This document shows positions 1 to 8,298 of a stretch of 64,000 bases of DNA, piece after piece. Made by a program: the position numbers and the translations under genes. The stretch's first letter is position 1. Each line of letters starts with the position of its first letter. A model generated the notes under the pieces. It did not search any database. It was not told where the DNA came from and worked only from the letters and a program-made list of their open reading frames with translations. This DNA is from Streptomyces sp. NBC_01446 (GTDB taxonomy: Bacteria > Actinomycetota > Actinomycetes > Streptomycetales > Streptomycetaceae), in the NCBI RefSeq assembly GCF_026340095.1, contig NZ_JAPEPO010000001.1:124001-188000 (forward strand), written 5' to 3'.

Positions 1-705
1 TTCGGCGAGGCCGAGTTGCTCGGACGCGAGAAGTCCCGCTCCGGCCCGCAGCGCGCGACGGACGGCCGGAACGGCGTTGTCGGTCAGCACGCGCGCGCGT
101 GCACCGACGAAAGTCACTGTGGCGACGGGCCGGGTGGGGTCGAGGGACGTCCGCGCCTCGACGGTGACGCCGTCGTCGGTGACGTCGACCGCGTACAGAC
201 CGCTGCTCGTCGGCACGAGGAGCACATCGGCCGCCGCCGCGTCGGCGACGCCGGTGACCCGCCCCTGCAGCCGGCCGCCCTCCTCACGTACGCCGTTGAA
301 GGCCTGACCGGGCGCGGCCGGCAGGGGCACGGCGACCACGCCCACGGTGCGGCCCGACGCGAGCGCGCCGAGCAGCTCGGAAGCCTCGTCGCCCGCGCAG
401 TCGAGGAGCGCCACGGTCGCGACGACAGCGCTGGTGAGATAGGGAACGGGGGCGACGGAGCGTCCCAACTCCTCCAGGACCACGGCTACTTCACGGTGTG
501 TCGCGCCCTGGCCGCCGAGCTCCTCGGGGATCAGCAGGCCCGCGAGCCCCATCCCCTCGGCGAGCGACTTCCACAGCGCACGGTCGTGCGGCTCGTCCGT
601 CTCGACCCGGGCGAGCACCGACGCGGCGTCGCAGTGGGCGGCGAGGAGGCCGCGCACGGCGGACCGCAGCGCCTCTTCCTCCTCCGTGTACAGCAGATCG
701 CTCAT
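1..705 (-). CDS. Acyl-CoA dehydrogenase, 5' part only (gene runs off the window)
   Basis: The N-terminal 235 residues of an acyl-CoA dehydrogenase are visible; the reading frame is open to base 1, so the C-terminal helical domain lies outside. It begins MSDLLYTEEEEALRSAVR and contains the family's N-terminal helical bundle with the segment GLLIPEELGGQGA, followed by the start of the beta domain. FAD-dependent alpha,beta-dehydrogenation of an acyl-CoA is the family reaction. The ATG overlaps the stop of the upstream acyl-CoA dehydrogenase as ATGA, so the two are translationally coupled. Adjacent acyl-CoA dehydrogenase pairs in actinobacteria often form hetero-oligomers; that is inference here. 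Confidence 0.85.
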   Translation of the reverse strand, partial: MSDLLYTEEEEALRSAVRGLLAAHCDAASVLARVETDEPHDRALWKSLAEGMGLAGLLIPEELGGQGATHREVAVVLEELGRSVAPVPYLTSAVVATVALLDCAGDEASELLGALASGRTVGVVAVPLPAAPGQAFNGVREEGGRLQGRVTGVADAAAADVLLVPTSSGLYAVDVTDDGVTVEARTSLDPTRPVATVTFVGARARVLTDNAVPAVRRALRAGAGLLASEQLGLAE

Positions 706-1889
706 CGCGCGAGGTCCTTCCAGGCGACGTCCTTGTCGGTGCGCGGCTCGGACGGCAGCCCGAGGACGCGTTCGGCGACGATGTTGAGCAGGACCTCGCT
801 CGTCCCGCCCTCGATGCTGTTGCCCTTGGCGCGCAGATAGCGGTATCCGGCGTCACGGGCCAGGAAGTCCACGACGGCAGGCCGGCGCATGGTCCAGTCG
901 TCGTACAACAGGCCCTCCTCGCCGAGGAGTTCGATCTCCAGGCCGCTGATCTCCTGGTTGAGCCGGGCGAAGCCGAGCTTCATGCCGGAGCCCTCGGGGC
1001 CCGGCTGACCCGCGACCAGCTGCTGGCGCAGGCGCTCGCCGGTGAGACGGGCGACCTCGGCCTCGACCCACAGCTTCAGGAGCCGCTGGTGCAGATCGTG
1101 GGTACGCAGCTCGGGGCGCTCGCGCCACGTCTTCGCGACCGCGGAGATCATGCCGCCCTCGCGCGGGATGCGGGAGCCGCCGATCGACACACGCTCGTTC
1201 ATCAGCGTGGTCTGCGCGACCTTCCAGCCGTCGCCGATCTCGCCGAGGCGGTGCGCGTCCGGGATGCGGACGTCGGTGAGGAACACCTCGTTGAACTCGG
1301 CCTCGCCGGTGATCTGGCGCAGCGGCCGCACGTCGACACCGGGATCGGTCATGTCACAGATGAAGTACGTGATGCCGCGGTGCTTGGGCACGTCCGGGTC
1401 GGTGCGGGCGATGAGGATGGCCCAGCGGGCGGTGTGGGCGCCGGACGTCCACACCTTCTGGCCGTTGATCACCCAGTCGCCGGTGGCCTCGTCGCGCACG
1501 GCGCGGGTGCCGAGCGCCGCGAGGTCGGAGCCCGCGCCGGGCTCGCTGAACAGCTGGCACCACACCTCCTCGCCGATCCACAGCGGGCGCAGGAAGCGCT
1601 GCTTCTGCTCGTCGGTGCCGAAGCCGAGCACCGTCGGGGCTGCCATGCCGAGGCCGATGCCGATGCGGCGCGGATCGTTGTCCGGGGCGTCCGCCGCGGC
1701 GAGTTCGGCGTCCACGACGGTCTGGAGCGAGCGCGGCAGACCGAGCCCGCCGAGGCCCTGCGGATAGTGCACCCACGAAAGGCCGGCGTCGAAGCGGGCC
1801 TTAAGGAAGTCGGTACGGTCCGTGGTCGCGGGCGGATACGCGGCTAGCAACTCCTGGGTGCGGCGGCGCAGTTCGGCGGCGTCGGTCAT
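702..1889 (-). CDS. Acyl-CoA dehydrogenase (full length, 395 aa)
   Basis: Cytoplasmic flavoprotein that introduces an alpha,beta double bond into an acyl-CoA. The sequence shows the usual order: N-terminal helices (YPQGLGGLGLPRS), the FAD/substrate beta-domain (CQLFSEPGAGSDLA, then INGQKVWTSGAHTARWAI), and a C-terminal helical domain ending with SIEGGTSEVLLNIVAERVLGL. Length 395 aa is normal for the family. It overlaps the stop of the upstream MDR gene and the start of the downstream acyl-CoA dehydrogenase by 4 nt each, giving a tight operon 1886-2860, 702-1889, <1-705. Substrate is not readable from sequence; branched-chain or sterol side-chain CoA esters are possible. Confidence 0.9.
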   Translation of the reverse strand: MTDAAELRRRTQELLAAYPPATTDRTDFLKARFDAGLSWVHYPQGLGGLGLPRSLQTVVDAELAAADAPDNDPRRIGIGLGMAAPTVLGFGTDEQKQRFLRPLWIGEEVWCQLFSEPGAGSDLAALGTRAVRDEATGDWVINGQKVWTSGAHTARWAILIARTDPDVPKHRGITYFICDMTDPGVDVRPLRQITGEAEFNEVFLTDVRIPDAHRLGEIGDGWKVAQTTLMNERVSIGGSRIPREGGMISAVAKTWRERPELRTHDLHQRLLKLWVEAEVARLTGERLRQQLVAGQPGPEGSGMKLGFARLNQEISGLEIELLGEEGLLYDDWTMRRPAVVDFLARDAGYRYLRAKGNSIEGGTSEVLLNIVAERVLGLPSEPRTDKDVAWKDLAR

Positions 1890-2860
1890 GCGCCCGCCCC
1901 CTCGTGGCCGGGCACCACGGCGACGCGGCCGGTGGTGACGCCGTCGGCGACGCGCTGCACGGCCGCTGCCGCGCCGCCCAGCGGCACGCGCTCACTGATC
2001 AGCGGCTTGATCGCGCCGCGCGTCGCGAGCTCGGTGAGCTGCTCGTGGCAGTGGGCGACCAGCTTCGGGTCCTTGGTGTTGTACAGGCCCCAGTGCAGGC
2101 CGAGGATCGCATAGTTCTTCACCAGGGCGTGGTTGAGGGCGGGGCTGGGGATCGTGCCGCTCGCGAATCCGACGACGACGATCCGGCCCTCGAAGGCGAC
2201 GACCTTCGTGGACTGCGTGTACGCCTCGCCGCCGACCGGGTCGTAGATGACGTCGGCGCCCCGGCCGCCGGTGGCCTCTTTCACGGCGGCGATGACGTCC
2301 TGCGCGCGGCGGTCGATGACGACGTCGCAGCCGAGGTCGCGGGCCACCTTCGCCTTCTCCTCGCCCCCGACGACGCCGATGACGGTGGCGCCGGCGGCCT
2401 TGCCGAGCTGGACCGCGGCGCTGCCGACGCCGCCGGCCGCCGCGTGCACGAGGAGCGTCTCGCCCGCCTGGAGGTGCGCCCTGCGGTGCAGGCCGAACCA
2501 GCCGGTCTGATAGCCGATGTGCAGGGCCGCGGCCTCGGCGTCGTCGAGCGCGTCGGGCGCGGGCAGCAGGGCGGCGGCGTCCGCCACGGCGTACTCGGCG
2601 AAGCCGCCGTGCGGCAGCGCGGGGTTGGCCAGGACGCGCCGGCCGTCCTCGGTCTCGCCGCAGATCTCCACGCCGGGCGTGAACGGCATCGGCGGCCGCA
2701 CCTGGTACTGGCCCCGGCACATCAGCGCGTCCGGGAAGTTGATGTTCGCCGCGCGCACCCTGAGCAGGACCTGTCCGTCCCCGGGGACGGGCCGCTCGAT
2801 GTCGGCGAGCTCCATCACCTCGCTCGGCTCGCCGTTCCGGTGCACTTGCCATGCCTGCAT
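1886..2860 (-). CDS. NADPH:quinone oxidoreductase-like MDR dehydrogenase
   Basis: A 324-residue zinc-independent medium-chain dehydrogenase/reductase of the quinone oxidoreductase (QOR) class. The N-terminal GroES-like half contains RVRAANINFPDALMCRGQY and FTPGVEICG; the Rossmann half contains the NADPH-binding AAAGGVGSAAVQLGKAAGA. No catalytic or structural zinc cysteine cluster is seen, which separates it from true alcohol dehydrogenases. A GGAGG Shine-Dalgarno lies 6 nt before the ATG at 2860. It is the first gene of an operon with two acyl-CoA dehydrogenases, so it may reduce or oxidise a CoA-bound intermediate or recycle redox carriers for them; the exact substrate is unknown. Confidence 0.85.
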   Translation of the reverse strand: MQAWQVHRNGEPSEVMELADIERPVPGDGQVLLRVRAANINFPDALMCRGQYQVRPPMPFTPGVEICGETEDGRRVLANPALPHGGFAEYAVADAAALLPAPDALDDAEAAALHIGYQTGWFGLHRRAHLQAGETLLVHAAAGGVGSAAVQLGKAAGATVIGVVGGEEKAKVARDLGCDVVIDRRAQDVIAAVKEATGGRGADVIYDPVGGEAYTQSTKVVAFEGRIVVVGFASGTIPSPALNHALVKNYAILGLHWGLYNTKDPKLVAHCHEQLTELATRGAIKPLISERVPLGGAAAAVQRVADGVTTGRVAVVPGHEGAGA

Positions 2861-2907
2861 GCGGGGCCTCCACGGGACTTCTGCGTCTTACCGGGCTCGC
2901 TCGCATA

Positions 2908-2923
2908 CTAAGCGGTCGCTTGG
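2908..2923. promoter_or_regulatory. Probable TetR-type operator between divergent CoA-catabolism genes
   Basis: The inverted repeat CTAAGCG-GT-CGCTTGG (one mismatch between 7-nt arms) lies in the gap between the minus-strand MDR/acyl-CoA dehydrogenase operon and the plus-strand SDR gene. ACTAAGCGCTTAGT-like palindromes are typical of TetR-family regulators of acyl-CoA catabolism. No regulator gene of that family lies in the window, so the assignment is inference. Confidence 0.4.
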
Positions 2924-2983
2924 ATATCTGGGAACAGGCCGGGGACCCTTTTTCGCGCACACCCTCGCGGGCTTCTCCCAGAC

Positions 2984-3019
2984 GATGTCGCGGGCGATGT
3001 CGAGGGCAATGTCGCAGGC
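2984..3019. repeat. Three tandem 12-bp repeats upstream of the SDR gene
   Basis: Three consecutive 12-mers, GATGTCGCGGGC, GATGTCGAGGGC and AATGTCGCAGGC, run head to tail and end 37 nt before the SDR start. Being a multiple of three they keep an upstream frame open, but the gene start downstream is independently supported. No function can be read from them. Confidence 0.6.
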
Positions 3020-3056
3020 ATGGAGCTTTCGGCGTCCACGCGGTATCGATACCGGC

Positions 3057-3992
3057 ATGACGGACTCGACCGGCCCCGCCCACCCGACGGCCGCGCGGGG
3101 GCTGCCCGCCCCTCCCCCGGCCGGCACGACGGCGCTTCCCTCGGGAACGTACCGGGGAAGCCTGGTCCTGGTCACCGGGGGCGGTACCGGGCTCGGGAAG
3201 GCCGTCGCCGCCGAGTTCGCGCGGCTCGGCGCGGACGTGATGATCGTGAGCCGCAGGGCCGCACACCTGGAGCCCGCACTGGAGGAACTGTCGAGCGTGA
3301 GCCGCGACGGCGGCACGGTGACGGCCGCGGTCTGCGACATCAGGGACCCGGACCGCATCGCCGAGGTCTTCGACGCGGCGGAGGCGGCCCACGGGCGGGC
3401 CCCCGACGTCCTCGTCAACAACGCGGCCGCCAACTTCCCCGTACCCGCGGAGGACATGAGCCCGAACGCCTGGCGCACCGTCGTCGACATCACCCTCAAC
3501 GGCACCTTCTACATGACCCGCAAGTTCGGCCGCAGACACCTCGCGGCCGGCACGCCGGGCTCGGTGATCGCCGTCGGCGCCTCCTACGCGTGGACGGGCG
3601 GTCCAGGCTTCGCCCACAGCGCGGCGGCCAAGGCGGGTGTGAAGAACATGGTGGAGACGCTGGCCGTGGAGTGGGGCCCGTACGGGATCCAGGTCAACGG
3701 GCTCGTGCCGGGCCTCATGCCGCACGAGGACATGACGGGGGACATCCGCGCCAACCTCGGCCTGGAGGCGGGTCACGGTCAGCATGACGCCCGGCAGCCC
3801 GCCCTGCGCGTCGGCGCGCCCCGCGAACTGGGATGGGCCGCCACCTTCCTCGCCTCCCCCTACGCCCGTTTCATCAGCGGCCACACACTCGTCGTGGACG
3901 GGGCGAACTGGCAGCGGCGCGGACTGGTGAGCCCGCCCGTGGTGACCGTGCGGGAGCAGATGGGGAGGGGACCGTTCCGGGAGGGACCGTGA
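3057..3992 (+). CDS. SDR oxidoreductase resembling 2,4-dienoyl-CoA reductase
   Basis: A 311-residue short-chain dehydrogenase/reductase. The nucleotide-binding motif TGGGTGLGKAVA is near residue 40, the structural NNAA motif near 123, and the catalytic region reads ASYAWTGGPGFAHSAAAKAG. The usual YxxxK tyrosine is replaced by serine (SAAAK), as in peroxisomal-type 2,4-dienoyl-CoA reductases, and the C-terminus has the family's ISGHTLVVDGANWQRRG. It probably reduces 2,4-dienoyl-CoA esters during oxidation of unsaturated acyl chains, consistent with the divergent acyl-CoA dehydrogenase operon. ATG at 3057 was chosen because the region upstream is repeat sequence rather than protein-like; an N-terminal extension of about 35 residues precedes the Rossmann fold. 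Confidence 0.8.
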   Translation: MTDSTGPAHPTAARGLPAPPPAGTTALPSGTYRGSLVLVTGGGTGLGKAVAAEFARLGADVMIVSRRAAHLEPALEELSSVSRDGGTVTAAVCDIRDPDRIAEVFDAAEAAHGRAPDVLVNNAAANFPVPAEDMSPNAWRTVVDITLNGTFYMTRKFGRRHLAAGTPGSVIAVGASYAWTGGPGFAHSAAAKAGVKNMVETLAVEWGPYGIQVNGLVPGLMPHEDMTGDIRANLGLEAGHGQHDARQPALRVGAPRELGWAATFLASPYARFISGHTLVVDGANWQRRGLVSPPVVTVREQMGRGPFREGP

Positions 3993-4017
3993 CGGCGGCG
4001 GGCCTTTGGCTCAAGCG

Positions 4018-4938
4018 CTACTTCCCCTCGAACCGGGGCTCGCGCCGCTCCGTCTTCGCCGTGTACCCCTCCCTGATGTCCTCCGACGTGAGCGTGAGCG
4101 CCGCGCTCATCGCCACTCGGTCGAGGGCGGCCCCCATGCCCGCGTCCGCGAAGGCGTCGATGTCCCGCTTGACGGACTGCACGGCGAGTGGCGCGTTGGC
4201 CGCGATCTCCGCGGCGACCGAGTGAGCGGCCCCCGCCAACTCGCCTGTCCCGATGACCTGTTGGACGAGGTTCAGCCGGTGCGCCGTCCCCGCGTCGATG
4301 CGGCGGCCCGTCAGCGCGAGGAACTTGGCCCAGCCGGCGCCCGCCTCGCGCGCGATCCGCAGATCACCGCCCGCGTCGACCGCGACCCCGAGCCGCGTCT
4401 CCGGCAGTGCGAACACGGCGTCGTCGGCCGCGATCCGCACATCGGCCATCAGCGCCAGCTCGAACCCGACACCGAGGCAGTAGCCCTGTACGGCCGCGAC
4501 GACGGGCTGCGGCAGGCCGGCGAACGCGCGGAACCGCTCATGGACCCAGCGGATGCCCTCGTAGTAGTTGCGCGTGCGCTCGGACCCAGAGCGTCCGGTG
4601 ATCCCGCCGCCGGGCGCCTTGATGTCGATGCCCGCGCAGAAGGCCCGCCCCTCGGCCCGCAGCAGTACCACCCGGATCGTGTCGTCGAAGCGGATCCGGT
4701 CGGCGAGCAGGCCGAGTTGACGGCTCGACTCCCAGCTCCAGGCGTTCAGCTTCTCCGGCCGGCACAGGGTGAGGACGCCGATGCCGCCGTCCTCGACGTG
4801 CAGCCGGAGCCGCAGCGCACCGTCACCCCCACCCCCACCCCCACCCCCACTCCCGCCTTCGCCTTCGTCTTCACCGGGAAGTTCGTTGCTCGTCGTGTCG
4901 ATCACCGCGCCACCACCCCCACCTTTCTGACGTGTCAT
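4018..4938 (-). CDS. Enoyl-CoA hydratase/isomerase (crotonase) family protein
   Basis: A 306-residue crotonase. The oxyanion-hole motifs are visible as GRAFCAGIDIKAPGG and QGYCLGVGFELALMADVRIA, followed by FALPETRLGV. Hydration or isomerisation of an enoyl-CoA is the likely reaction, next to dehydrogenase and dienoyl-CoA-reductase genes. The first 40 residues are unusual: two glycine tracts with an acidic EDEGEGG linker, encoded partly by a CCCCCA simple repeat, and unlikely to be folded. Start is uncertain: ATG 4938 lacks a clear Shine-Dalgarno, and GTG 4905 in the same frame is an alternative. It converges with the SDR gene, leaving 25 nt between stops. Confidence 0.85.
   Translation of the reverse strand: MTRQKGGGGGAVIDTTSNELPGEDEGEGGSGGGGGGGGDGALRLRLHVEDGGIGVLTLCRPEKLNAWSWESSRQLGLLADRIRFDDTIRVVLLRAEGRAFCAGIDIKAPGGGITGRSGSERTRNYYEGIRWVHERFRAFAGLPQPVVAAVQGYCLGVGFELALMADVRIAADDAVFALPETRLGVAVDAGGDLRIAREAGAGWAKFLALTGRRIDAGTAHRLNLVQQVIGTGELAGAAHSVAAEIAANAPLAVQSVKRDIDAFADAGMGAALDRVAMSAALTLTSEDIREGYTAKTERREPRFEGK
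4825..4850. repeat. ACCCCC hexanucleotide microsatellite inside the crotonase gene
   Basis: Four perfect ACCCCC units followed by AC. Read on the minus strand they encode an eight-glycine run in the N-terminal tail of the crotonase. The unit is a multiple of three, so copy-number slippage would change linker length without shifting the frame. Confidence 0.8.
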
Positions 4939-4965
4939 CAGAAGGCGCAGGGTAGGCGACGGGCC

Positions 4966-5724
4966 CTACCGACTGAAGAGTTCGAACGGTACGGCCGGTG
5001 TGCCGCCGAAGCGCTCCGCGGTGGCTTGGACGTTGCCGGTGAGGAAGGAGCGGCAGTAGGTTTCGGGGTCCTCGTCCGTCAACACCTCGATGTACGTGCG
5101 GTGTTCGAGCAGGGAGTGCACGGCCCGTTCGATACCGGGCGTCGCGTCGACCGCGTGCGTGGGCGACGACGAGCCCGCGACGGCGACCCAGCGCACGCCG
5201 TTCCACGGCTCGAGGCCCTGCTCGATCAGTTCGGGGAAGATCCAGCGGTTGCCGGCGTCCGCCGCCGCGTCGAGGGTGGCGCGGCCGACGGCGACATGGT
5301 CGGGGGTGTTCCAGGCGACGCCGCCCCACGTGTCGCGGTGGTTGAGCGTGATGACGAGTTCGGGCCGGTGCCTGCGGATCGCGGCGGCGATGTCGCGGCG
5401 CAGCGCGGTTCCGTACTCGACGACGCCGTCCTTGTGGTCGAGGAACTCGACGGTGTCCACGCCTACGACGGCGGCGCTCGCACGCTGCTCCTGCTCGCGC
5501 AGGGGCGCGCACTTGGCGGGTTCGAGGGTGTCGATGCCCGCCTCTCCGCGGGTGGCGAGGACGTACGTGACCTCGCGTCCGACGTCGGTCCAGCCGGCGA
5601 TCGCCGCGGAGCAGCCGTATTCGAGGTCGTCCGGGTGTGCCACGACGGCGAGGGCGCGCTGCCAGTCCTCGGGCATGGGTTGGAGCTGGTCGGGGGCGGC
5701 GGTCTGGATCTTCGGCTCGGTCAT
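4966..5724 (-). CDS. PIG-L/LmbE-family deacetylase
   Basis: A 252-residue zinc-dependent N-acetyl-sugar-type deacetylase. The signature AVVAHPDDLEYG supplies the zinc His/Asp ligands and catalytic Asp, and the second His is in the downstream TPDHVAVGRATLDAA. The family includes MshB and Mca of mycothiol metabolism and antibiotic GlcNAc deacetylases. No signal peptide is present, so it is cytoplasmic. The actual substrate is unknown; the gene stands alone between the crotonase and a transcription terminator, and its N-terminal extension of about 25 residues is not conserved-looking. Confidence 0.85.
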   Translation of the reverse strand: MTEPKIQTAAPDQLQPMPEDWQRALAVVAHPDDLEYGCSAAIAGWTDVGREVTYVLATRGEAGIDTLEPAKCAPLREQEQRASAAVVGVDTVEFLDHKDGVVEYGTALRRDIAAAIRRHRPELVITLNHRDTWGGVAWNTPDHVAVGRATLDAAADAGNRWIFPELIEQGLEPWNGVRWVAVAGSSSPTHAVDATPGIERAVHSLLEHRTYIEVLTDEDPETYCRSFLTGNVQATAERFGGTPAVPFELFSR

Positions 5725-5770
5725 GGCCGCACCCTAATGCGGCGTGGTCCGCGATGCGGGGGTGTTCGCG

Positions 5771-5802
5771 GGGCGGGGAAGGCCGTCTCGCCTCCCCCGC
5801 CC
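5771..5802 (-). terminator. Hairpin terminator after the alpha/beta hydrolase gene
   Basis: A 13-bp stem with one A-C mismatch (arms 5771-5783 and 5790-5802) and a 6-nt CGTCTC loop. It starts 8 nt beyond the minus-strand stop codon at 5811 and is very G/C rich, as expected for a Streptomyces terminator without a long U tract. Confidence 0.6.
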
Positions 5803-5810
5803 GTGCCCTC

Positions 5811-7115
5811 TCAGACGTCTCCGCGCATCATCGCGAGCAGTCGGTCGAGGACGCGCGGCGCTCCGGCCCGCAGACCGTCGTGCTCGAACTCGTCGGTGAC
5901 CCACGTGCGCAGGCCCTTGACGGCGCGGGCCGTGCGCAGGGCGTGGGCCGTGTCGACATACATGTCGTCGTGGTAAACGGCGGCGACGGCCGGCACCTCG
6001 TTGGCGGCCAGGCGCGCGGGGTCGTAGAGCGGGGCCCAGTCGGTGCGGGCGGCGAGGAGTTCCGCGGTCTCGCGCAGGGGGCGCAGGGCCGGGTCGCAGT
6101 CGAACATCCATGGGTGCACGGACTCGCCCGTGAAGAGCAGGGGCCCGTCACCGGCGAGGGTCTTCGCGGCGTCGAACTGGGGGAACTCTGCGCGTACGCG
6201 CTCGGCGGACCAGTTCGTGGGCCGGTCGTCCTGCCCGTAGATGGCCTCGTGCACGAGCGCGTAGAGCGGGTGTCCGGCGTAGGAGAGCGTGGCCTGTACG
6301 TCCTCCTGGAACGCGTCGGACAGTTCGACGCCCGCGGGCGTGCGGACGAAGGCGTCCTCGAGGAGGTAGTGCAGGCGGTCGCTGCCGCCGGTCCCGCCGA
6401 GCAGGATGCCGAGGGACTGGAACGCCTCGACGGTCAGCTTGTAGCCGCCGTTCAGTACGGGCTCGTGCTCGGAGAGGTACTCGGCGATGCGGCGGGCGCG
6501 TTCGACGTCCTGCGGGTAGCGCGCGTAGTGGGCGGCGACCTTGCGTTCGATGCGCGGGTACGCGGCGCGGTAGACGTCGTCCGCGTGGCCGTCGAGGGTG
6601 GGCAGGCCGCCGGTGATGACGGCGGCGGTGAGGCCCTCGGGGGCCGTCGACAGATAGTGGGTGGCGCAGAACCCGCCGAAGCTCTGGCCGAGGACCGTCC
6701 AGGGGGCGCCGCCGGTCACCTCGCCGCGGATGGCCTCGCAGTCGCTGACGATCGAGTCGGCGCGGAAGTGCGTCAGGTAGTCGGCCTGTTCGCGCGGGCC
6801 GCCGCGCAGCGGAAGCGTCTGCCGGTTGGCCGGGGTGGAGCTGCCGGTGCCCCGCTGGTCGAGGAGGAGCACCCGGTGGTCCTGGAGCGCCGTGCCGAGC
6901 CAGGCCTGCTTGCCAGAGAAGCGGTTGGCGCCGAATCCGGGACCGCCCTGGAGGTAGAGGAGCCACGGAAGGTTCGCGTGTTCCTTGCCGGTGGCCACCG
7001 CCTCGCGGGCGAACAGCTCGATGCTCTCGCCCTCGGGGTGGTCGTGGTCGAGCGGCACTGTGAAGCGGCGGTCGGTGAGGACGACACCGGGCTGGCGGTA
7101 TGTGGCGGTCGTCAA
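5811..7115 (-). CDS. Proline iminopeptidase-like alpha/beta hydrolase (peptidase S33)
   Basis: A 434-residue alpha/beta-hydrolase. The oxyanion segment LLYLQGGPGFGANR, the strand-loop LLLDQRGTGSSTP, the nucleophile elbow LGQSFGGFC and a late histidine in TDEFEHDGLRAG match the prolyl aminopeptidase (S33) family, which removes N-terminal proline or other residues from small peptides. TTG at 7115 was chosen because AGGAG lies 5 nt upstream and homologous proteins start just before this TATYRQPGVVLTDRRFTVPLDH region. No signal peptide is seen. It follows the LacI regulator gene on the same strand by 59 nt and may be the last gene of the rhamnose transporter operon, although no role in rhamnose use is obvious. 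Confidence 0.85.
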   Translation of the reverse strand: MTTATYRQPGVVLTDRRFTVPLDHDHPEGESIELFAREAVATGKEHANLPWLLYLQGGPGFGANRFSGKQAWLGTALQDHRVLLLDQRGTGSSTPANRQTLPLRGGPREQADYLTHFRADSIVSDCEAIRGEVTGGAPWTVLGQSFGGFCATHYLSTAPEGLTAAVITGGLPTLDGHADDVYRAAYPRIERKVAAHYARYPQDVERARRIAEYLSEHEPVLNGGYKLTVEAFQSLGILLGGTGGSDRLHYLLEDAFVRTPAGVELSDAFQEDVQATLSYAGHPLYALVHEAIYGQDDRPTNWSAERVRAEFPQFDAAKTLAGDGPLLFTGESVHPWMFDCDPALRPLRETAELLAARTDWAPLYDPARLAANEVPAVAAVYHDDMYVDTAHALRTARAVKGLRTWVTDEFEHDGLRAGAPRVLDRLLAMMRGDV

Positions 7116-7174
7116 GGAGGCTCCTGGGCGGCGTTCGAAATGCGGTGTGCGGTGTCCGCCCAGTTCAGCACATG

Positions 7175-8197
7175 TCAGCGCGAGCCCAGACTCGACCCCC
7201 GTACGACCAGCTCGGGCTGGAGGACGACCCTGCGGTGGCGGTGGGGCTCGCCGCTCGCGGGTTCCGTCTCCTCCAGGAGGAGTTCGGCGGCCATCGCTCC
7301 CATGGTGACGGCGGGCTGGCGCACCGAGGTCAGGGGCACGGTGGCGGCCGACGCGAACTCGATGTCGTCGTAGCCGACGATCGCGATGTCCTCGGGGACC
7401 CGTACACCGGCCGCGTACATCGCCTGGAGGACGCCGAGGGCGAGCAGGTCGTTGGCGCAGAACACGGCGGTGGGGCGATCGGCGAGGCCGAGCAGGCGGG
7501 CCCCGGCGTCGCGTCCCGCCGCGACGTCGAGCCGCTCCGTGGGCAGTTCGCGCAGCGCTCCGGCCGGAAGGCCCGCCTCGGCCAGGGCCTGGAGGGCGCC
7601 GGTGCGGCGGTCCTTGACCTGGTTGAGCGCGGGCGGGCCGCTGACGTAGGCGATGCTGCGGTGTCCGGCGTCGACGAGGTGGCGCACGGCGAGCGCGCCG
7701 CCAGTGACGTCGTCCACGGACACGGAGCACTCCGAGGTGCCCTCGGCGACGCGGTCGACGAGCACGAACGGGATGCCGTGCCGGCGGAAGCTCTCGATGT
7801 TGCGGCCGCTCGCCTCGGCCGGGGTGAGGAGCACGCCCCGCACGCGCTGCTCGGCGAACAGGGAGAGGTACTCGGCCTCCTCGGAGGGGTCCTGCGCGCT
7901 GTTGCACACCATGACGCCGAGCCCGGCCTGGCGTGCGGCACGCTCGGCGCCGCGCGCGACGTCCACGAAGAACGGGTTGCCCATGTCGAGGACGAGCAGC
8001 CCCATGATGCGGCTGCGGCCGGCGCGCAGCTGGCGCGCCGACTCGCTGCGTACGTAGCCGAGCCGGTCGATGGCGGCCAGCACCCGGGCCCTGGTGTCGG
8101 ACGCGACGGAGTCCGGGCGGTTGATGACGTTCGAGACCGTGCCGACGGAGACTCCGGCGGCGCGGGCGACGTCCTTGATACCCACCGACTGGGCCAT
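7175..8197 (-). CDS. LacI-family transcriptional regulator, probable rhamnose repressor
   Basis: A 340-residue LacI/GalR regulator. The N-terminal helix-turn-helix reads GIKDVARAAGVSVGTVSNVINRP, followed by the hinge and a periplasmic-binding-protein-like effector domain (GLLVLDMGNPFFVDVARGAE near residue 65; VGYDDIEFASAATVPLTSVRQP near 275). It sits directly downstream of the rhamnose ABC transporter genes on the same strand. Four LacI-type palindromes close to TGAAWCGWTTCA lie at 13024, 13166, 16448 and 19233, upstream of the transporter, the rhamnosidases and the isomerase, so it most likely represses them, with L-rhamnose or a catabolite as inducer (inference). Confidence 0.88.
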   Translation of the reverse strand: MAQSVGIKDVARAAGVSVGTVSNVINRPDSVASDTRARVLAAIDRLGYVRSESARQLRAGRSRIMGLLVLDMGNPFFVDVARGAERAARQAGLGVMVCNSAQDPSEEAEYLSLFAEQRVRGVLLTPAEASGRNIESFRRHGIPFVLVDRVAEGTSECSVSVDDVTGGALAVRHLVDAGHRSIAYVSGPPALNQVKDRRTGALQALAEAGLPAGALRELPTERLDVAAGRDAGARLLGLADRPTAVFCANDLLALGVLQAMYAAGVRVPEDIAIVGYDDIEFASAATVPLTSVRQPAVTMGAMAAELLLEETEPASGEPHRHRRVVLQPELVVRGSSLGSR

Positions 8198-8298
8198 CTG
8201 GCGGGGACCTCCATGGGGCGATGAGCGACGGGAATGATTCAGATTACCCGTGAATGCGCTGGTGGCTGTGGGGACGGGGGACTCGGGGGACGGCGGCC

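Noticed and set aside
2984..3019. Possible CRISPR-like array
   Set aside because: Units are contiguous 12-mers without spacers, and no cas genes lie nearby.
1992..3884. 630-codon minus-strand frame spanning the MDR gene and the SDR gene
   Set aside because: Runs out of frame through the MDR gene and antisense through the SDR gene; no motif of its own.
4006..5976. 656-codon plus-strand frame across the crotonase and deacetylase genes
   Set aside because: Shadow of two well-supported minus-strand genes; low-complexity composition including the translated CCCCCA repeat as PTPTPTPT.
8231..8242. Weak LacI-like palindrome (GGAATGATTCAG) between the LacI and binding-protein genes
   Set aside because: Matches only part of the operator consensus and has no promoter beside it; not listed as a site.
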